From NCBI GenBank assembly GCA_905221605.1, contig CAJNDS010002797.1, positions 17,501-81,500 of the forward strand: a stretch of 64,000 nt of DNA. The letters are read 5' to 3'. The translations under genes and the position numbers were made by a program. Below, in pieces: positions 22,353 to 33,448 of this stretch (the stretch's first letter is position 1; every line of letters starts with the position of its first letter). Source of the stretch: Symbiodinium natans. Taxonomy: Eukaryota; Sar; Dinophyceae; Suessiales; Symbiodiniaceae. The notes below the pieces were generated by a model. It saw nothing but the letters and a program-made list of their open reading frames with translations. It made no database searches and was not told the DNA's origin.

Positions 22353-24290
22353 GGATTGTTCTGCGTTGCTGTGTGGTTTAGTTTTGGGGCTCTGCCACAG
22401 GCACATATTGCATGGCTCCTAAGCCTCAGTTCGAAAATGCAGGCCTAAGTATCCCGAAGCCCTAACATTCGCCTCGGCTTCCGAGAGGCGTCTAGAACAA
22501 GCAGACCAGGATCTGTCTCTTACCCCCAACCAGGAACTTCTGCACGTCAACCCCCCCCCCCCCCCCCCCCCCCCCCACCCCTCCGCCCTGAGGAGCCGAA
22601 ATCCGATGCCGCAGGGGTTCTAGGGTTTTAGGGTTTAGGGTTTAGAGTTTGGGATTTAGGGTTTAGGGTTTAGGGTTCAGTGGGCTTGGGCCCTTCCTAG
22701 GACCATTGTGCATGCTCCACCCCGCGTCGGGCTCGTCGCGGAGATCCCACACAAGGTTTGGTGGCGCAGCCGAACAAACATGCTGAAGCATCCAACTGCT
22801 GTCGAAACATCTGTGCCGCTACTTCCACCCAAAATCAAAACAGAACATGACCCACCAGACCGGCAGCAACCCAAAAACCCAAACCCTGAACCCTCTTACC
22901 CTAAACCCTGAACCCTTAATCCCTTATCACCTTTTCTCAGGTCGCGAATGCCATGGTCAGTGCTTCGTGCACATCAGCCCCGAAGATGATCACTCATCGT
23001 ACCCGCATGGTTCCGCCAATTTCCTTGTCAACCCCACATCCAAAACCGCCAAAACCCCAAGCGCGCCACCAAGCCCTCAATTCCCTAAATCTGATGCTCC
23101 AAGGAACCCAAACCTTAAAACCCTCAAAGCCCTGAACGCCCTCGGAGCGCTTAAAGCCCTTAAAGGCAAAACTCTCTGACAAACCCTAAACTCTAAAACC
23201 TAAACCCTAAAACCTAAACCCTAAACTCCAAACCCTAAATCTGTACCCCCTACCCTGAGCTCCAGACACTGCCGGCAGCTGCCAAGGACGCACCCGAGCC
23301 CATGGTTGCGGGGCTGGAGAAGGTTCCTTCTAGGGTTTAGGGTGTAAGGGCTAAGGTTTAGGGTGTGGGGTTTAGAGTTTAGGGCTTAGGTCTTCGGGAA
23401 TCAGAGTTCGGGCTGAGGGTGTCGGATTTCGGGCTCAAAGCAGCGTGGAGATTCTGGCTCAGGGCTCGGGGTTTCGGTTTGGGGCTGCTTGGAGAGGAGC
23501 TTGCATGGAGAAGGGCGCACGGTGCAGGATTTTCGACTCCTGCCCCAAACATTGGACAAGGGAAAGGAAGAACCGAAGATCAAGCAGGGCGTGTCCTTCA
23601 ACCATACATCAGAATCCAGATCCGAGGCCCAGAAGGTTTGAAAGGTCAGCCAAAGCCTCAACCCTAAGAACCCTAACCCTGAGCCCTAAACCCTAGGGTT
23701 TAGGGTTTAGGGTTTAGGGTTTAAACGCGCCCCAAACTTCCAGGCAATCGACACACGACAGATGCCCTTGAATCACCACCCGAAGCATCAGATTAAAATC
23801 CCGAACCCCCCAACAAACCATCCCTACCCTCTAAGCCCTGAACCGCAAAGGGCAGGGAGGGGAGCTCAAGAAGAACCCTCCTCCAAAGATCCTCTCCGAA
23901 AAAAGACTGCTATTTGCGTAAGAACCACAAAAATGAAAAATGGCTCTTCCTTCAAACGGCAATGTAGGGATGTGCATATTCAATGTTTGTTCTTATTCTT
24001 GTTTTTTTTTGGGGGGGGAAGGGGTTCTTAAGCATATAGCAGCAAATCCAGAGCCTCATTCCCTGTCTGCGCTGTAAACCCAACTCCCGATCCCAGCGTG
24101 TCATGTGGGACTAGATCGGCTCATGGCTTTCGAATGCCCTTTGTTTTGTTTGTCCTTGCGGGGGTTTAGGGCTTAGGGTTCAGGGTTCAGGGTTTAGGAT
24201 TCAGGGATTGCGGATAGGGGACGAGAGTCACCAACTGCAGATTGTGGGTTCAGGGATCTGTGTGGACGGGAACTGCAGGGGTCCACCAAA
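22353..24290. other. Unique blocks with scattered tracts
   Basis: Holds a poly-C run (22550-22577), C-strand remnants (22870-22920, 23180-23245), G-strand remnants (22618-22680, 23330-23390) and a T8G8 stretch at 24002-24018. Several open frames of 60-110 codons overlap on both strands, with no recognisable domain. Confidence 0.45.
23659..23723. repeat. Convergent telomeric junction (C-strand into G-strand)
   Basis: CCCTAAA-type repeats pass directly into TTTAGGG repeats at the palindrome ccctaggg (23691-23698). This is the opposite polarity to the head-to-head junction at 504-601. Confidence 0.85.
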
Positions 24291-25890
24291 GCACGACAGC
24301 CCTAAACCCTAAACCCTAAAGCCCCTTCACAATCCACACCCGGAACCCTGAAGCCTAAACCCGACAATCCACCCTAGAAACCCGAATCCCTAAACCCTGG
24401 AAACCGTTAGAAACCATGCAAACCCTAGAAACCCTAGAAACCCTGAAACCCCGAAAGCCCTAAACCCTAAACCCTAAACACAAAAGCCCTGAAGCCCTAA
24501 ACCCTGTAACCTATAACCCTAAACCCTAAACCCTACACCCTACACCCTAAACCCTAAACCCTAAACCCTAAGCCCTAAACCCTAAACCCTAAACCCTAAG
24601 CAGCGCACACTCTTTCGTCCGGCGGAGAAGCGAAGAGACCCCGGAGCTCGTCCAGCACGTCGCTGCTGAGCGCCGGCTCCTGCGTGCTAAACCCTAAACC
24701 CTAAACCCTAAACCCTAAACCCTAAACCCTGAACCCTGAACCCTGAACCCTAAACCCTAAACCCTAAACCCTAAACCCTAAACCCTAAACCCTAACCCTA
24801 AACCCTAAACCCTAGAAACCCTAACCCCCAAACACACCTAGACTCCTAGACGCTGAACCTTAAGCCCTGAACCATTCCAGCCAAGACAATAACCCTGCGT
24901 TAATCCTGGAACCCTCAATGTTCGAACCCTACGATCCAGTAGATGCTCGAGGGTCTGGCGACCCTTCAAACTTCGGCGCTGAGGGTTCGGTTTAGAGTTT
25001 CAGGGTTTAGGGTTTGGGGCTTAACCCTTAAGGGTCAGGGTTTAGGGTGAGTCAGAGTTTAGGGTTTAGCGTTTAGGGATGCGGTTGAAAGGCCTACAGG
25101 ATTACAGGCTTGAAGGGTTTAGGGCTGAGGGTTTGGGGCTTCGGGTTGCAGATTTAGGGTGGAGGGATTAGAGGCTCAACGTGTCGGAGGGTTTAGGGTT
25201 TTAAGGTCTTTCTCTGCGGCTACGTAGTGCCGAAGAGGAGCTGGCTTAGCATGCCTACCACATCACTGAAGCTGGGATGGCGCTGATTGAAATCTCAAAC
25301 TTCAACCCCGCGTAAACCCTGAACCCTAACCCTAAACCCTAAACCCTAAACCCTAAACCCTAAACCCTAAACCCTAAACCCTAAACCCCTCAAGCTTCAA
25401 GTGGCCCCCCAACACCAACGCATCCGAGATGTGGCGTGTCCGACCTGCTAAAAACCCGAACGCCTGAAACCTCCAGAACCCGAAGCAGCATCCCGAGCCC
25501 CACGATTTCTTGCTGCAAAGTTACACCTAAAACCTTGAACCCTAAACCCTAAACCCTAAACCCTAAACCCTAAACCCTAAACCCTAAACCCTAAACCCTA
25601 AACCCTCCCTGAACTCTACACAGTAGAAGCCCGAAACTCAAGCAACCTCCGGGCTCTGCCATTGCCACTTGAAAACGTGGCCCAGGATAGCCTCCCCTCG
25701 CTAGGGTTTAGGATTTAGGGTTTAGGGTTTAGGGTTTAGGATTTAGGGTTAGGGTTTAGGGTTTAGGATTTAGGGTTTAGGGTTTAGGGTTTAGGGCTTA
25801 GGGTTTAGGGTTTAGGGTTTAGGGTTAGGGTTTAGGGTTTAGGGTTTAGGGTTTACCGTTTAGGGTTTACCGTTTAGGGTTTAGGGTGTA
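24291..25890. repeat. Dense cluster of telomeric tracts
   Basis: C-strand tracts at 24300-24600, 24688-24825, 25310-25388 and 25538-25607, then G-strand at 25704-25888. Variants include CCCTGAA, CCCTAGAAA, GATTTAGGG and TTTACCG. Unique spacers are 70-300 bp with no gene. Confidence 0.85.
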
Positions 25891-26844
25891 ATTTTTAAAT
25901 CAAAAACCTTACAATACCGATGCCCCAAGGCCGCCGGAGAGTCAAAAGTGTCTGGGCCTTGTCGGCAGCGCTGCCCGGCATTGGCAGTCTTGGCTGCGAC
26001 ACTTCGTGGCTTAACTGTTGGCTAGTAGGCAAGGGGGGAATGAGGTACCCTACATAACCCCTTGAAGGGTATATATAGGGCCCGAATTCCCTCAACAGTA
26101 AGGATGGGGATCTTGGGTTCAGGAGGCAGGGGTTAAGGGTATGTGGGCTTTGGTTGGGGGTTTCTCAACTAAAAACAACTCATGCGAGGATATCAAGGCT
26201 GCAGCGGGCTCAAGCAATCCAACAATGAAGCGCGTGGCCTCTAATGCCTCAATGTTGACAACGGCCGCAACATGAGATGGAAGCCTTCTTCGAAATTGAC
26301 AATATTCCAGCAATGCCCACAACAACAAAACAGGCCTGGCCTGCGATTGTTTCATGGTGCACACAGGCGAGAAGACATCCATCCATTTTCGTCTTTAACG
26401 CTTTTTCAACACTCCTCGGTTTCCCCACGCGGCCGGGAGGCAGGCCAGGCTGGGTTGACCACCAAGCCTTGCGACCCCCGCCACAAACAAGCAAGTCTTA
26501 GCAAGCCTGACCCATCTGACAGCCGTCGGTGCTCCAAAGGCTTATCAAAAGTCTCTCCTTTGGGCAGCCCTGCCCCAAGGCGCCTCAAGACGAGGCGCGC
26601 CAATAAAGCCCAAAACGGAAGCAAATGGGGGGGAGGGGGGGGAGGGGGGAAGGGGCGACTTCTTGTGCCTGGCGAGAGGAGGGGACGATGGAGTTTCTCG
26701 GCCACGAATGCGCAGTCCTTTTTGCTTTTGTACTGCATGCCCCTGCGACGCGCACGTCAACTTGCCCCCAGAGTACCACCTCACCCGCCGCCATTTGTAC
26801 TTGCGAACTGGTCATCGCAGGGTGGCGGCGGAGCACCCAACACC
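25891..26844. other. Unique block, no supported gene
   Basis: About 950 bp. The minus frame 26119-26382 (87 codons) has somewhat protein-like composition, but the opposite strand is also open (26272-26847) and there is no recognisable domain. It may be a decayed coding fragment. Confidence 0.4.
26013..26100. mobile_element. Family D MITE relative
   Basis: aactgttg at the left and caacagta at the right form short inverted ends. The interior (gggaatgaggtaccctacat, gggtatatataggg) parallels the interior of 11237-11342. Confidence 0.45.
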
Positions 26845-27080
26845 TAAACCCTAAACCCTAAACCCTAAACCCTAAACCCTAAACCCTAAACCATATTCGG
26901 ACCGTCCGCCGTGCATCGCGCCCAGCCCACGAGAAGCTCAAGCACATGCCTGCCCAGGCTTTGAGTTGAAGATTTAGTTTAGGGTTTAGGGTTTAGGGTT
27001 CAGGGTTTAGGGTTTAGGGTTTAGGGTTTAGGGTTTAGGGTTTAGGGTTTAGGCTTTAGGGTTTAGGGTTTAGGGATACA
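26845..27080. repeat. C-strand then G-strand telomeric tracts
   Basis: CCCTAAA at 26845-26893, a unique spacer of about 80 bp, then TTTAGGG at 26976-27075 with one TTTAGGC and one TTCAGGG. Confidence 0.9.
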
Positions 27081-27732
27081 ACTGGAACCGGAATAGGGTC
27101 CTGCGATATTCCCTCTTCAGGCCACTATGGTTTGACCTTAGGCAAGCCATCGCCCAGGGGTTCTGGCTCATGTTGTTGTTCAAAGTGGTGCGCAGACCAC
27201 CTACTTGCCCCCAGCTTCCTGGGACAATGCAAGCCCCAAGAGCCCTAAACTTTCAACCCTAAACCCTAAACCCCAAGAGCGGCTGCTGAGCATCAGCACA
27301 TCGAGCCCGAACCCGAAGCCCTGCGAAATACAGCCTAAACTATCAAAACCCTATGCCAACTCCAATAAGAACAGACATGGTAAAACCTAAACCCTAAACC
27401 CGTAAAGTCCAAAAAGAAGTCAAAGCCACTACAGCCCCCATCAGGCAAAACGCCCCCAACCCTCCCCCAAAACCCTAAAACCCCGAAAGCGCGGAAGCCC
27501 AAGAGAAACCTGAAACCCTCAACCCAACGAAGCCTGACATCCGACAAGCATTCAAACTGCAAACCCTAAACCCTAAACCCTAAAACCCTAAACCCCAAAC
27601 CCCAAACCCTAAAACTCCAAGCCCTTGTCCATATGGAAGTCCCGAAAAAAAACTGTGCGTGGCCATGCTGACGAGCAGCAGCAGTCGCCAGGCCCACCTG
27701 GCGGACAAACTTCCAAGGTTCGGGTTCAGTGT
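27081..27732. other. Unique blocks with C-strand remnants
   Basis: Short C-strand tracts at 27240-27275, 27383-27405 and 27560-27615. No gene recognised. Confidence 0.5.
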
Positions 27733-27893
27733 GTTTAGGGTTTAGGGTTTAGGGTTTGGGGTTTGGGGTTTAGGGTTTAGGGTTTAGGGTTTAGGGTTTA
27801 GGGTTTAGGGTTTAGGGTTTAGGGTTTAGGGTGTAGGGTGTAGGGTGTAGGGTGTAGGGTGTAGGGTGTAGGGTGCAGGGTGTAGGGTTCGGG
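27733..27893 (+). repeat. G-strand tract grading into TGTAGGG
   Basis: About 14 TTTAGGG or TTTGGGG units followed by about eight TGTAGGG units (27832-27890). The same succession occurs at 28290-28480. Confidence 0.9.
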
Positions 27894-27975
27894 GTTGTAA
27901 AGCCTGTAGCTGGTCTAAACCCGTGTAAACAAAAACTGCAACCCTGATCTCTGAACCCGCGACTAGGCTGGACCC

Positions 27976-28037
27976 CCAAAACCATCTGAAGAAGATGCCT
28001 GAGTATGATCCTCTTGAGCCCATATAGGGCAAGACAT
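27976..28037 (+). repeat. Dispersed repeat, second copy at 43900-43962
   Basis: The segment around tgatcctcttgagccc and gcaagacatg is matched at about 80% over 40 bp by 43923-43962 (cgatcctcttgaaccc, ggaagacatg). Family unknown. Confidence 0.55.
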
Positions 28038-28050
28038 GAAATAAGGATTT

Positions 28051-28111
28051 GATACCCCAGCAGCCATGTCATAACAAGGGCACCCCTTTTTGGGAGGTTG
28101 GTTACTTTATC
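28051..28111 (+). mobile_element. MITE-like element, family C copy
   Basis: gataccccagcagccatgtc, then gggcacccctttttgggagg and ttggttactttatc. It aligns with 45482-45549 and, in reverse complement, with 22281-22352. Confidence 0.55.
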
Positions 28112-28130
28112 AGGGAACGCATAACAAATA

Positions 28131-28480
28131 TCCCTAAACCCTAAACCCTAAACCCTAAACCCTAAACCCTAAACCCTAAATCCAGCGTCTCCCTCCGAAC
28201 CGGGCCTGGGGCCAAGCAGCTCCCTCAGGGCGTCCCAGGGCGGCTGCCGGAAATCGCCAGGCCGTAGAGGCCACACCTGGTTTCAGGTGGTTTGTTAGGG
28301 TTTAGGGTTTAGGGTTTAGGGTTTAGGGTTTAGGGTTTAGGGTTTAGGGTTTAGGGTTTAGGGTTTAGGGTTTAGGGTTTAGGGTGTAGGGTGTAGGGTG
28401 TAGGGTGTAGGGTGTAGGGTGTAGGGTGCAGGGTGCAGGGTGCAGGGTGCAGGGTGCAGGGTGTAGGGCTTTTTAGGGTT
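28131..28480. repeat. C-strand tract, spacer, G-strand tract with TGTAGGG and TGCAGGG blocks
   Basis: CCCTAAA at 28131-28180, G+C-rich spacer, then TTTAGGG (28293-28383), TGTAGGG (about six units) and TGCAGGG (about five units) in strict succession. Stepwise spread of nested variants is visible. Confidence 0.9.
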
Positions 28481-28559
28481 TACGATTGGCTAGGGCTGGC
28501 GATTCACAAGGCCACTTTAAATTACTATATGTGTGCGGCATCACCCTTTTGATTTGAAT

Positions 28560-29090
28560 TAACTACCCTAAACCCTAAGCCCCCTAAACCCTAAACGCTA
28601 AACCCTAAACCCTAAACCCTAAACCCATTTTTCCTGCTTGACTCCGCACTATCTACATGTGTGATTCCAAAAGCTCCCTCCGTCAGGGTTTGGGGGACCC
28701 TAAGCCACAAGCCCTAAGCCCTAAGCCCTAACCCCCAAACCCCAAACCCTAAACCCCAAACCCTAAACCCTAAACCCTAAACCCTAAGCCCTAAACCCTA
28801 AACCCTAAACCCTAAACCCTAAACCCTAAACCCTAAACCCTAAACCAAAACCTCAAGCATGAGCCAGAACCCCAGCCGATAGGCTTTTGGCACGTTTCCG
28901 CAACTCACAGTGGCCAGAGCCGAGGACGAGGCTTGCAAGCTTAGGTTTCAGGGTTTAGGATTTAGGGTTTAGGGTTGAGGGTTGAGGGTTTAGGGTTTAG
29001 GGTTTAGGGTTTAGGCTTTAGGCTTTAGGCTTTAGGGTTTAGGGTTTAGCATTTAGGGTTAGGGTTTATATATGGGCTTAGGGTTTAGGG
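28560..29090. repeat. C-strand tracts then G-strand tract
   Basis: C-strand at 28562-28625 and 28695-28850, unique spacer, then G-strand 28950-29090 including three TTTAGGC and two TTGAGGG units. The right edge forms the 3' end of the RCC1-like ORF. Confidence 0.9.
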
Positions 29091-30465
29091 TTCCTCCTGC
29101 ACCAGCGTTGCCCCATGTTACCAAGGAGCCATCACTCAGAATTGCAGCGAAAGCTGCGCAGGACGCTTGGACCCTCTGCACATTCTTCAGCTGATCTTGC
29201 ACGGCACTGCTGTCGCCTCCAAAGTCAGCGTTCCCCCAGCTCACCACGGCGACATCGGCCTTTACTGCAGCAAATGCGCCATACGTAGCTTGGATCTGCA
29301 TGACATCCTTCAGCTGATCTTGAACAGCGCTGCAGTCACCACCATAGTCGGCACAGCCCCAGGTCACCACGGATCCATCGACAAGAATCGCAGTGAAAGC
29401 CCCCGAGGATGCAGCGACCTGCCGGACATTTCGAAGCTGCCCTTGCACGGAGCTGCTTTCGCCCCCGTACTCGGCGTCACCCCAGCACACAACAGTTCCA
29501 TCGCCAAGAATTGCTGCAAAAGAAACCAAGGAAGCTTGAATCTCTTGCACGCCCCGGAGCTGATCTTGAACAGTGCTGCAGTCGCCACCATAAAGAGAAC
29601 TGCCCCAAGTCACCACGGAACCATCGCACAGGACAGCGGCGAAAGCTCCGTAGGACTTCTGGATCTGCTGCACGTTCCGCAGCTGTCGTTGCACCGAACT
29701 GCTGTTGCCACCATGGTCGGCATCACCCCAGGTCACGACAGATCCATCGCCAAGTATGGCAGCAAAGGCTCCATCAGAAGCTTGGATTTGCTGCACATTC
29801 CTCAGCTGAGCTTGAACAGCACGGCTGTCTCCGCCAAACTTTGCGGGGCCCCAGGTCACGACAGACCCATCATCCAAGATCGCAGCAAAGGCTCTGTCCG
29901 AAGCTTGTATTTGCTGCACATTCTTCAGCTGATCTTGAACAGCACGGCTGTCTCCGCCATGATCCGCATCGCCCCAGGCCACAGCAGATCCATTGTGCAA
30001 GACAGCAGCAAAAGCTCGGCCAGACGCTTGGATATGCCGCACGTTTTGAAGGGAGTCACAAGCACAAGTAGCACCACCCCAGGTTACCACACATCCATCC
30101 TCCAGAATTGCAGCAAAAGATGTTTCAGAAGCATGGATTTTCTGTACGTTCTTCAGCTGACCTCGCACTGCACTGCTGTCGCCACCGTGAGAAGGGCTGC
30201 CCCAGCTCAACACAGATCCGTCGCCCAGTGTCGCCGCAAACGCAGCCTTATCAAGAGAGGCAAACTTCGAGGATGCGACTTCAACCTGCCTCAGATGCAG
30301 AGTCAATACCGCGCCACTCAGTAAACCTGCTTGTGCGATAGTTGCGGCTCCTTCCAAGACCTCCCCCGTGGAGTTCAGCAGCCTTCCCTGGCCAACTGCC
30401 AGAGCAGACTGTGCACGTTGTCGCAGAGAATCCACGAACGCATCTGCCTGAGACGACTGAATCAT
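29059..30465 (-). CDS. RCC1-like repeat protein with N-terminal ubiquitin-like remnant
   Basis: Intronless ORF of 468 codons. Residues about 25-62 resemble the second half of a ubiquitin-like fold (GRLL..TGEVLE, then AGLLSGAVLTL). From residue 74 there are ten repeats of about 39 residues with the core FAAIL.DGSVVTWG followed by GGDSSAVQ.QL.NVQ.IQAS; the second is shorter and the tenth is cut off after WGNAGAGG. This is the RCC1/HERC-like repeat architecture that is very numerous in Symbiodiniaceae proteomes. The family is a beta-propeller-type protein-interaction fold, and the function of these dinoflagellate members is unknown. The last 11 residues and the stop codon are supplied by CCCTAAA-type repeats, so the natural C-terminus is probably lost. 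No promoter or spliced-leader remnant was identified upstream. The ATG at 30465 is the first in frame. The antisense strand is also open over 385 codons, a by-product of the repeated G+C-rich codons. Confidence 0.85.
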   Translation of the reverse strand: MIQSSQADAFVDSLRQRAQSALAVGQGRLLNSTGEVLEGAATIAQAGLLSGAVLTLHLRQVEVASSKFASLDKAAFAATLGDGSVLSWGSPSHGGDSSAVRGQLKNVQKIHASETSFAAILEDGCVVTWGGATCACDSLQNVRHIQASGRAFAAVLHNGSAVAWGDADHGGDSRAVQDQLKNVQQIQASDRAFAAILDDGSVVTWGPAKFGGDSRAVQAQLRNVQQIQASDGAFAAILGDGSVVTWGDADHGGNSSSVQRQLRNVQQIQKSYGAFAAVLCDGSVVTWGSSLYGGDCSTVQDQLRGVQEIQASLVSFAAILGDGTVVCWGDAEYGGESSSVQGQLRNVRQVAASSGAFTAILVDGSVVTWGCADYGGDCSAVQDQLKDVMQIQATYGAFAAVKADVAVVSWGNADFGGDSSAVQDQLKNVQRVQASCAAFAAILSDGSLVTWGNAGAGGTLNPKPIYKP

Positions 30466-31085
30466 CTAGGGGAAAGGAAGAATTCGCCTTTGAGTTTTTG
30501 GTTAAAAACACCCACAAAAGGCGTTTTCTTGGTCCGCACCTAAGCTGCTTCGGTCTCCGGAGTTACAGCTCTTCCACTGATGAGGTGCACGTCAACTGAC
30601 ACAGGCATTGCGGCACAGGCGAAGCAGGGCTTGGGGTGTACTTTCCTCCTGTGTCCTTCGCACCGTGTACATGGGAGGCGGCGTTCTGGATTTCTAGGTC
30701 CCGATGTAATCACATCCCTACTAAGGACCAAGGGGGAACACCCCAACCTAAACCCGACAAACAGCTCAGTGGAGCAAACAAATCTGGAGCCGACAGCTTA
30801 ACAAACCCTAAACCCTAAACCCTAAACCCTGAATGCCCTGGGAATCTTGCGAAGCCCTCCAATACAGATGAATTGCTAAATACCACAGCCGCCTTCGCTC
30901 CTTACATATTCAAACCAGAACACACATTCCAAACCTAAACCCTAAACCCTAAACCCTAAACCCCCATGTAGGACCACGAGCCAGACACCAGCCTTCTCCT
31001 CAGGCAGGTCGATGGCATCCATGGTGCCAATCTCCTGTGTCGTGGCAGCGCGGCTCCAGGGGGGGGGAGGGGAGGTCTACATCAC
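30466..31085. other. Unique flank of the RCC1-like gene
   Basis: Mixed-composition DNA, with ggttaaaaac-type A/T-rich bases just upstream of the gene. C-strand tracts lie at 30795-30829 and 30935-30963. A possible right-end fragment of a family A MITE (agggggaacacccc) lies at 30730-30744. No gene seen. Confidence 0.5.
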
Positions 31086-31089
31086 ATTC

Positions 31090-32270
31090 AGGGTTTGGGG
31101 TTTAGGGTTTAGGGTTTAGGGTTTAGGGTTTGGGGTTTAGGGTTTAGGGTTTAGGGTTTAGGGTTTAGGGTTTAGGGTTTGGGGTTTATTAGGGTCTGGG
31201 GTTTAGGGTCTGGGGTTTCACACAAATTTTGGGCAGATCCCCCCCCCCGAATTGGGGCAGATAACCTCTTTCCCCCTACGAAGAGCCCCCAAAATTAGCC
31301 TCAAAACATAGTGCATTGCGTGCCTATAAACTCCCTTATCCTTCGGGGGGTCGTTTCAGAAATGGGGGGGAGAGGAGGCCATCCTTCCCGCAAAACCCTA
31401 AACCTCAAACCCTAAACCCTGAACCCCAAACCCCAAACCCTAAACCCTCAACGCTAGACTAAACCCTAAACCCTAAACCCCCAAAACCCCAAAACCCCAA
31501 ACCCCTGAACCCGAAAGCCGCCTCGAGCACGAGGCTTCCCTGCAGAGCCAAGCCTTGGAAGGAGATTCTCTAAGACAAAAACTACTGGGTTGACGGTTTA
31601 GGGTTTAGGGTTTAGGGTTTAGGGTTTAGGGTTCAGGGTTCAGGGTTCAGGGTTTAGGGTTTAGGGTTTAGGGTTCAGGGTTCAGGGTTTAGGGTTTAGG
31701 ATTTAGGGTTGGGATTTAGGGTCCTCCAGGCAGCTTGGAATTTAGTCACGGCGAGTTTAGAGCTCGCAGGGTCGAAAGAGCTTGTCACGGCAACAGCGCG
31801 CTCGGCCCCTTCGGCACCCTTCTGCTGAACACTGAAACACCCTAAACCCTAAACCCAAACCCTAAACCCCAAACCCTAAACCCCAAACCCCAAACCCTAA
31901 ACCCTAAACCCTAGACCCTAAGCCCTAAGCCCTAAACCCTGAACCCTAAACCCTAAGCCCTAAACCCTGAACCCTGAACCCTGAACCCCGAACCTGACCC
32001 TGAAACCTGCAGCCACGGTCACCCACATGCCGAAGCAGCGGCGCAAGCCTCACGGGTTCGGGGGTTTGGGGTTTGGGCTTTGGGGCTTGTGGGTTTGGGG
32101 TTCGGGGTTTGGGGTTTGGGGTTTGGGGTTTGGGGTTTGGGCGGAGGGGGCTGGGTTCAGCCCGAAGGACAGAGGGGGCTTGGCCGAGCATCTGTTGAAA
32201 GGGTTCAGAATTCAAAGAATCCCTCAACGCTACACCCCAAACCCTCAACCTTAAACCTCAAACCTTAAGC
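31090..32270. repeat. Alternating telomeric tracts
   Basis: G-strand at 31090-31222, C-strand at 31393-31515, G-strand at 31593-31712, C-strand at 31840-31995 and a TTTGGGG-rich G-strand block at 32060-32145. The strict G-C-G-C-G alternation is separated by unique spacers of 60-170 bp without coding signal. Confidence 0.9.
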
Positions 32271-32754
32271 CTTAAATTCTGCCACTGCTTTGTGCCTCTG
32301 CTCCCGAAAACTAAAACCTGAAACCGCGCCACGGCGGCCCCCTGCACACATTCAACCCTTAAGGGCCTTCCCCCTAAACCCATGGAAACCTGAAATGCTG
32401 AAGCCCCCCATACAAACCTCAACCCCCCCCCCCCCCCCCACAGCCCGCACCCCCAACCAAACCAGCAAAATCAGAGCAACGACGAACCTGTAGAATCCCG
32501 AAAACCGCAAACCCCAGGATCCCAGCAACCCTAAACCCTAAACCTCTCCACCCCTAAAGCCCAAACCCCTGACCCTAACCCTAAACCCCTTTAAAGCCCC
32601 CCAAGCCTTTTAAAGCCTTTCACTTCGGCTACGGCACAGTAGGAGGGAGACCACGGTGAGGACCAGCAGCAGAGGCACCTCGTAGCCCAAGAGGGCCTGG
32701 CTCCAGCCGCACTCGACGGAAAGAAGGGACCGGAGGGCTTGGAGGGATCTAGGG
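32271..32754. other. Unique block
   Basis: C-rich DNA with a poly-C run at 32426-32439 and small C-strand remnants. No gene seen. Confidence 0.5.
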
Positions 32755-32787
32755 TGTATGTATATATATATATACATATACATATAC

Positions 32788-32828
<41 letters not shown>

Positions 32829-32872
32829 GATAGATATACACACATACATACATACATATATGTTATGTATAT
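32755..32872. repeat. TA/TATG/CATA microsatellite
   Basis: Alternating purine-pyrimidine tract with (TA)n, (CATATA)n and (CATA)n blocks, about 115 bp. It is the most AT-rich short stretch in the window apart from 41505-42510. Confidence 0.95.
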
Positions 32873-33059
32873 CTGAAAGATGTACAGGTATACATGCCGT
32901 GTAGGATGCGTTTTGAAGATTTCTAGGCCTTTTTCAAGTTCTCGGGCGCTTTCTGGCAGCCTTATGGGGCCCAGAGCTCTCTTACCATGCCACCCCCTCA
33001 GCAAGATGGTGAGGGGTTTGGGGGTTTGGGGTTTGGGGTTTGGGGTTTAGGGTCTGCCG

Positions 33060-33330
33060 ACCCTGGCGGCACGCGGGGGGGGGGGGGGGTAGGGGGGTCG
33101 GTGCACAATTTTTTCGTGGAGGACCGCGCCACCCGCACAGCGTAAACAGGCGGTTTCAGCACAGGGGGGTAGGGGCGCCCTCAGCAAAATCAGTTTTCGC
33201 CCCACCCCCCCCCCCCCCACCCCCCCCCCCCCACCCCCCCCCCCCCCCCCCACCCCCCCCTCCCACCCCCCCACCCCCTCCCCCCCCCCCCCCCCCCCCC
33301 CCCACCCCCCACCCCCCCCCCCCCCCCCCG
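33060..33330. repeat. G-run and long C-rich tract
   Basis: A G-run at 33076-33090 and, from 33200 to 33330, about 125 nt of C with isolated A or T every 5-20 nt. The tract abuts a TTTAGGG array on the right through a short T-run. Confidence 0.95.
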
Positions 33331-33336
33331 TCTTTT

Positions 33337-33448
33337 TTTTGGGTTAGGGTTTAGGGTTTAGGGTTTAGGGTTTAGGGTTTAGGGTTTAGGGTTTAGGGTT
33401 TAGGGTTTAGGGTTTAGGGTTTAGGGTTTAGGGTTTAGGGTTTAGGGA
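33337..33448 (+). repeat. Interstitial telomeric tract (TTTAGGG)n
   Basis: About 15 perfect units. Confidence 0.95.

Noticed and set aside
26272-26847. 191-codon plus frame and overlapping minus frames
   Set aside because: Several frames on both strands are open at once in G+C-rich DNA. No domain and no consistent codon use.
29167-30324. 385-codon plus-strand open frame opposite the RCC1-like gene
   Set aside because: It is antisense to a clear repeat protein. Its composition follows from the repeated codons of the real gene and it has no independent domain.
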